NCBI RefSeq assembly: GCF_000750635.1
Contig: NZ_CCDM010000001.1
Span: 496,001 to 560,000 of the forward strand
Direction of reading: 5' to 3'
Length of the DNA stretch: 64,000 nt
Source of the DNA: Oceanobacillus jeddahensis
GTDB taxonomy: Bacteria > Bacillota > Bacilli > Bacillales > Amphibacillaceae
A program made the translations under genes and the position numbers. Below, in pieces: positions 59,859-64,000 of the stretch. The notes under the pieces are model-generated. The model was given only the letters and a program-made list of their open reading frames with translations. It did no database searches and was not told the DNA's origin. Numbering within the stretch: position 1 is the first letter of the stretch; each line of letters opens with the position of its first letter.

Positions 59859-61094
59859 TTACTCATTCACTGGCTGCTCTACACTCCCCATAAATAAAAT
59901 AATATCTTCTTCTGTATTGGTGATTGTGAATAAAAACGGTCGATTGATTTCCATCGTAAACGTTTCTTCCAACGGAGCTGAAACCACTTCTATCTCTGTA
60001 GAAGTAGCGCCGGCAGCTTCTGTTCCTTCTTCATTAACATCGATAAACGTTTTATGAAAAATTTTGCTGATATAAGCGTCCAGGTCTTCTGTTTCCTCAA
60101 ACATCTTAGATAAATCAGCTTGATTTGAATCGAAAGCCTGCTCCATGCCAAGATCTATGAAAAGTTCATTTAATTCCGACTCATATTCCAGCGTGAAAGA
60201 TGGAAGAAACACCGTTCCTGTTTGATGCTCCAATGCATCTGTCCATTCCAGCCATTTTGCTAAAGAAAAATCTTCTTGAAACTCGGAAAAGCTTGTGTCT
60301 TCATTAGGCAAGAAAATTTGCATTTGTATCGTTTCTTCCTCTTCATAAGGCAAGGAAACAACCTGAACATGATCATCTTCCCAATAATTTAAATCTTCCT
60401 CATGCAATACCATCGTAGGAATTTCTATGGAAGAGCCGTCAGCTAAATGAAATTCCTGTTCTTCTGTTAAATTTTCATCAAAAGGATGTGTCCAATCTCC
60501 TTGAAAGTAAACGGCATTAAGCAAGAATAAAAGTAAGTCCGGGGAAATGTCATCTACCATCGTATCAATTTTGTCATTTGTCTGTTCAGCAACCCAGTCA
60601 TTGATTGCATCAGCTGTTGTCAAAGGCTCAATCTGCGCCAGATAATATGTCTTCAGCGCTTCTTGATAAGCATCATTCATAGCTATGTCTTCCCGGAACC
60701 AGACGGCATTTGCGAGGTATAGTTCTAGTCCCTCATCATCTGCTGCTTGTTCCATTAACAGAGCATGATTGGCAGAAAATAAGGCATCAGTGTCCATATT
60801 TTCTAGCCCGAGCACTTTTTCCATCTCTGCTTTTGTTTCTCCATCCGCACCATGATATGTCATGTTCAATGCTGTCCAAATACTGATTGGAGAGATGAAT
60901 AAGTTGCCATCTTCGTTTTTGTCTAATCGGGAAAGCGTTTCAAATCCAAGCTGATTCAATCCGGATCGGACAGTTTCTTTGGAAGCATCATCCGGCTGCC
61001 CCACATTATCAGCAGGATTTTCTTCCCCGGAATTAGAGGGATTGCAAGCGGTTAAAAAAATGACTATGCAAATACAAAATATTTTTTTCATCAT
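59859..61094 (-). CDS. Secreted serpin lipoprotein (protease inhibitor)
   Basis: 411 residues. Lipoprotein signal with lipobox LTAC (Cys17) and a Ser/Asn/Glu/Asp-rich linker, so it should be anchored outside the membrane. Serpin fold motifs: NLFISPISIWTALNMTYHGA, NAVYFQGDW, KWLEWTD, FHKTFIDVNEEGTEAAGATS and NRPFLFTI. The hinge EEGTEAAGATS has the small residues needed for loop insertion, so it is probably inhibitory. The reactive loop then reads TEIEVVSAPLEE; the exact P1 cannot be fixed. Start codons ATG at 61106, 61094 or 61091 are all possible. It has no protease neighbour. Confidence 0.88.
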   Translation of the reverse strand: MMKKIFCICIVIFLTACNPSNSGEENPADNVGQPDDASKETVRSGLNQLGFETLSRLDKNEDGNLFISPISIWTALNMTYHGADGETKAEMEKVLGLENMDTDALFSANHALLMEQAADDEGLELYLANAVWFREDIAMNDAYQEALKTYYLAQIEPLTTADAINDWVAEQTNDKIDTMVDDISPDLLLFLLNAVYFQGDWTHPFDENLTEEQEFHLADGSSIEIPTMVLHEEDLNYWEDDHVQVVSLPYEEEETIQMQIFLPNEDTSFSEFQEDFSLAKWLEWTDALEHQTGTVFLPSFTLEYESELNELFIDLGMEQAFDSNQADLSKMFEETEDLDAYISKIFHKTFIDVNEEGTEAAGATSTEIEVVSAPLEETFTMEINRPFLFTITNTEEDIILFMGSVEQPVNE

Positions 61095-61279
61095 TTTTAT
61101 CAACATCCCGTCAAGTGACTTTTGATAAATATATCATAAAGCGGGAAATTGATACAACTCTTGGTATAATAGTAATTCCATTGATTTGTAAGTGATTTTC
61201 TTTTTCATCCCTGCTTTGAAATCTTTTTGTTACCATACTAAAGAAGAAATGGAGGTTTCTGTACCGTTAATATTTTTAA

Positions 61280-61293
61280 ACGAAACGTTTACA
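61280..61293 (+). promoter_or_regulatory. Weak cre-like sequence
   Basis: ACGAAACGTTTACA matches the cre consensus at 11 of 14 positions, about 90 bases before the hypothetical gene at 61385. Low specificity. Confidence 0.25.
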
Positions 61294-61384
61294 TATGAAC
61301 GGTTGAGAAATGGGGATAGGAGTGTAATCTGTCATGCTCTATATGATGTTTAGTTTATTTGAATTATGCAGCAGGAGGAATTTT

Positions 61385-61900
61385 ATGTTTTTGAAACAAA
61401 TAGGGGATAAAAATATGGAAACAAATAACGAAATAGTTATGGAGAAAATTGTAGAAGATTTGTTAATGGTTTCGATCAAATTGGATAAGCAGAATACCAA
61501 AGATTACTATAATTATTGGAGATTAACAAAAGCAAAAGGAGTTCCACCATTAGAAATAGGAATAGACAGCAGCGATGGCAGTATTCAAACAATCGTATTT
61601 TATATTGAATCTACTTTTTTCGTCAATTTCCAGAAATGGAGAACGAATCAAGAAAATAAAGGGATCATATTAACGGATATATCTATTTTTAAAAAGGAAA
61701 ATGATTATATTGATAATGATAAACCGTATTATCTGTTTTTTAAAGATAAGGATTTGATATGTAGTTTTAAAAGAGATTTTCAACCTGAAGAATGCTATAA
61801 AAATAATCGAATAAAAGTATATATAAGTGCTAATCAACTAATTGGATTTGCCGTGTCTGGTTTAAGCGATAGAGAATTTGAGAAAATAAAATCAGTTTAA
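61385..61900 (+). CDS. Hypothetical protein, possible immunity-type
   Basis: 171 residues. The ATG at 61385 has AGGAGG about 7 bases upstream; the frame extends to 61334 without a ribosome site. No signal peptide or helix, mixed alpha/beta, Lys- and Asp-rich, very AT-rich codons. Family not recognised. It is the first of several short soluble proteins beside a SMI1/KNR4 relic, a setting typical of immunity genes for secreted toxins. Confidence 0.55.
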   Translation: MFLKQIGDKNMETNNEIVMEKIVEDLLMVSIKLDKQNTKDYYNYWRLTKAKGVPPLEIGIDSSDGSIQTIVFYIESTFFVNFQKWRTNQENKGIILTDISIFKKENDYIDNDKPYYLFFKDKDLICSFKRDFQPEECYKNNRIKVYISANQLIGFAVSGLSDREFEKIKSV

Positions 61901-61903
61901 AGT

Positions 61904-61927
61904 GAAACTTCCTTCAGTGGGGGGGGG
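61904..61927 (+). repeat. Repeat fragment running into a nine-G tract
   Basis: GAAACTTCCTTCAGTGG resembles the start of the two-hairpin repeat at 58945; it runs directly into nine consecutive G (61919-61927), the longest G tract seen here. The tract is intergenic. Confidence 0.4.
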
Positions 61928-62056
61928 CGACGCACAACTCTTTACGATGGGACGAGTAATCGCAGCAATGTTGTCAGGTTAATCAACCGCTCCAGGATGT
62001 GCTAATACAGCGGTCAGTCATTAATAATTGGAAAGAGAAAATGAAGGAGTGCTGAA

Positions 62057-62493
62057 ATGGTAAGAATAAAATCTAATAATCCCAAACTTACTTTGAAAGA
62101 ATTGGTGACTTTTGAAAGTAAAAACAATGTCAATTTTCCCAATGATTATAAGGAGTTTTTACTGGAACATAATGGAGGTTATCCTGATAAGTCTATTGTT
62201 AAAATTAGGGGAAATGAGGAGCAGTATGAGAGTATACGAAACGTTTTTATGGTGTAGGGGATATGTATGATAATCTCCAAAAAATATTGATTTTTTCCGA
62301 TGAATTGCTTGATGTTGGCTTTGTTCCAATAGCTGATGATCCAGGAGGGAATCAAATATGTATCGGGGTATCCAAAGAAAACTTTGGGGATTAATATTTT
62401 TGGGAACATGAATTAGGTAATGAAAATGAGTTAGATAATTTATTCTTTATATCAAGTAGTTTCCAACTTTTCTTACATGCTTTATATGATTAA
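62057..62493 (+). pseudogene. SMI1/KNR4 (SUKH) immunity-type gene, broken
   Basis: The first frame from the ATG at 62057 reads LTLKELVTFESKNNVNFPND, YKEFLLEHNGGYPDKSIV, the SUKH start with its ...YKxFLLxxNGGxP signature, and closes at 62257. A shift near 62240 continues the fold (FYGVGDMYDNLQKILIFSDE, VPIADDPGGNQICIGV, YFWEHE) with an in-frame TAA at 62392 before ending at 62493. So there is one frameshift and one stop. The intact gene would be about 145 residues, normal for the family. Confidence 0.8.
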
Positions 62494-62585
62494 TTTTTAA
62501 CATAAATTCCATGGACTTTAAGGCATTAAATAATGTATGGGCCGCCTTTTTAATATCTAACCCAAATTGAAGGGGGGTTAAGACA

Positions 62586-62972
62586 ATGGATAACAGTTGT
62601 ATTGAAAAAACAATGCATAGGTATAATTGCAGGCAAATAAGCAAAATACAAGATTTTATGCTATCTGAAATGGATGAAGATAATTTACAGGAGACATTGG
62701 ATTTTATTAAAAGTAATGATATGGAAAAGAAAAAGAAACATAAAGATATATTGTATCAAGGTAATGACTATAGAGGTTTGTTTGTAGAAGGGAACCAGTA
62801 TTTAATTTCAAGTACAGAAGACACAGTTTTCATAATCGATAAAATCAGCGAAGAAAACGGTGTCAGAAAAGAACAAACCAGGATTCTTATTCCAATCATG
62901 GATTTTGTTTATTTAATAAGCAATAAAGAAAAGGTCATGAAATGGATAGAAAATAATCAGAGTGAAATGTAA
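62586..62972 (+). CDS. Hypothetical protein of the immunity-like array
   Basis: 128 residues, AAGGGGGG before the ATG. Charged helical N-terminal half (about 1-60), then a short beta-rich part (LFVEGNQYLISSTEDTVFII) and a C-terminal helix. No signal peptide, no family recognised. AT-rich codon use like its neighbours. Confidence 0.55.
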   Translation: MDNSCIEKTMHRYNCRQISKIQDFMLSEMDEDNLQETLDFIKSNDMEKKKKHKDILYQGNDYRGLFVEGNQYLISSTEDTVFIIDKISEENGVRKEQTRILIPIMDFVYLISNKEKVMKWIENNQSEM

Positions 62973-62992
62973 CGAAAGGCTGATGGTAAAAA

Positions 62993-63274
62993 ATGACTGA
63001 TTTAGAGGGTGTTTTTAAGGTTCTAAAACAATTAAATAAAAAATATGATAATAAGTTAATTTCATCAGGAGAACTTAAGGAGGAAACAGCTAATATTAAA
63101 GAACTACCTCAGATAAAGGAAAAGTTAATAAAAACATTGGATAACTTAAGCCAGCTAGACGACAGAAAAGAGATAAAATCAGAATTAATACAATTACATT
63201 TAATTGTAGGAGAAATGGAATGGCAAATAGATCAGCTGCATGAGATAATTAGAAATACTATTGAAGAAATTTAA
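62993..63274 (+). CDS. Small coiled-coil hypothetical protein
   Basis: 93 residues, almost entirely helical and charged, with heptad-like leucines (IKEKLIKTLDNLSQLDDRKE, LIQLHLIVGEMEWQIDQLHE). GAAAGG-type ribosome site before the ATG, 20 bases after the previous stop. Size and heptads are reminiscent of small WXG100/LXG-partner proteins, but the WxG motif is absent. Function unknown. Confidence 0.5.
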   Translation: MTDLEGVFKVLKQLNKKYDNKLISSGELKEETANIKELPQIKEKLIKTLDNLSQLDDRKEIKSELIQLHLIVGEMEWQIDQLHEIIRNTIEEI

Positions 63275-63346
63275 TTATATTTTTTAAATAATAAACAGAA
63301 ATAGCGGTATCAATAGTTCTAATATCAAGCATTTGAGGGGATTGTT

Positions 63347-63730
63347 ATGGAAAAATGGATACCATATGAAAAAATCAATATAGAACATGGATATGTCATA
63401 GAGGAAGTAAAATTTACACATGGAGAACTATCCATTTCTTTAGAGAAAGATTCATTAAGAAAGGAAATCCTTTTTTCGGATATTTATGGATATAAATATA
63501 CAAATGAAAGCGGGATAATTGATAGATTAAGCAAAATACCTGCTGAAATATTGCGAAAGAATAAGATTTTCCTTGTAGAAGAATCAGCGTATAAAAATGA
63601 ATATGAATACCAGTCTTCAGGTACAAGACCAGTGCACAATGTTCAACATTTTATTTTGTTAGATAATATAGATAATATAGTAGAAATATTAACTGTTTCA
63701 GTGCCTCTGATAAAACAAAATAAATCGTAA
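63347..63730 (+). CDS. Hypothetical protein of the immunity-like array
   Basis: 127 residues, GAGGGG before the ATG. Soluble, beta-rich (EEVKFTHGELSISLEKDSLR, IFLVEESAYKNEYEYQSSG), no helices or signal. Family not recognised. It ends the row of short genes and is followed by a terminator. Confidence 0.55.
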   Translation: MEKWIPYEKINIEHGYVIEEVKFTHGELSISLEKDSLRKEILFSDIYGYKYTNESGIIDRLSKIPAEILRKNKIFLVEESAYKNEYEYQSSGTRPVHNVQHFILLDNIDNIVEILTVSVPLIKQNKS

Positions 63731-63751
63731 TTCTAAAGCGAAAGGATCAAC

Positions 63752-63797
63752 AGTCAATAGCTTTGATAGTTAAACGTGTAAGCTATTGACTTTTATT
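63752..63797. terminator. Terminator after the small-gene array
   Basis: A perfect 12-bp stem AGTCAATAGCTT / AAGCTATTGACT with a 16-base loop, followed by TTTATT. Confidence 0.85.
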
Positions 63798-64000
63798 AGT
63801 TATCTGGATAATTGTTGAATACGAAAAACAGAAACCTGTTAATAATAATAGCATTTGCAGACTTTTGCATCTGGATGATGCCAAGACCATATTTGACGGA
63901 GCTCCTCCCATTACAGAGAGACTAACTTATAAATAACCTTCCAAACGGGTTGAAACTGCTTGATACTTTGAATGGAGGCAACAAATACCTTAAAAGTCCT
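63798..64000. other. Right edge: no supported gene
   Basis: A plus-strand frame without a start codon reads KPVNNNSICRLLHLDDAKTI and then PPITERLTYK before a stop near 63932. It looks protein-like but matches nothing I can name. It may be a gene relic or the edge of a decayed toxin gene. Confidence 0.25.

Overview
The window is a low-GC Firmicute chromosome segment. Gene content suggests a halotolerant Bacillaceae close to Oceanobacillus or Virgibacillus: panBCD, a Staphylococcus-type class I aldolase, ywcBA-like and yxlEFG-like operons, hssRS-hrtBA, many OmpR-type two-component systems, and strong AGGAGG ribosome sites. That assignment is an inference from remembered families, not a database result. 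I see no rRNA, tRNA, CRISPR array, intact transposase or prophage.

Layout. 0-2.6 kb: small membrane proteins, several frameshifted. 2.7-5.8 kb: pantothenate synthesis (panB-panC-panD leftward, a ketopantoate reductase rightward). 5.9-11.7 kb: atypical BCCT carrier, nucleoside hydrolase, LysE exporter, a decayed M20 amidohydrolase, class I aldolase and an RDD protein. 12-18.3 kb: two acetate/pyruvate-type sodium symporters flanking a LytS/LytTR two-component system, with a LytTR-type direct repeat, a cre-like site and a structured leader before the second symporter operon. 18.5-21.6 kb: XRE regulator plus yxlEFG-like ABC operon. 21.7-22.2 kb: a compact module that looks like a par/Fst-style type I toxin-antitoxin locus with an unfamiliar basic peptide. 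22.3-27.6 kb: two-component system divergent from a YxdLM-YxeA-like peptide-resistance ABC exporter. 27.8-32.7 kb: non-PTS sucrose regulon (LacI repressor, fructokinase, invertase, sucrose permease). 32.8-38.6 kb: TRAP transporter, GntR regulator, CoA-transferase and HMG-CoA-lyase-like enzyme sharing one operator. 38.6-39.7 kb: gene remnants. 39.7-49.7 kb: a glycan/amino-sugar island (GH20 hexosaminidase, lactonase-like propeller, CUT1 ABC transporter, YesL, amidohydrolase, GntR/UTRA regulator) with a MITE-like element. 49.8-57.4 kb: DUF488, orphan gntR, hssRS-hrtBA heme module with an HssR box, and EcsAB-like transporter. 57.5-61.1 kb: Pr6Pr membrane protein with TetR, CsaA, and a secreted serpin lipoprotein. 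61.3-63.8 kb: small genes resembling an immunity-gene array, including a broken SMI1/KNR4 gene.

The most novel signal is 21718-22163: a 40-residue ORF whose Shine-Dalgarno lies in a hairpin, preceded by a 10-bp 5' stem-loop and followed by a terminator. Converging on it is a strong promoter for a ~68-nt RNA that carries two direct repeats, one complementary to the toxin start codon region. The second notable signal is a family of ~68-bp two-hairpin repeats (48739, 48848, 42902) with compensatory base changes, carried inside a 272-bp element with inverted ends.
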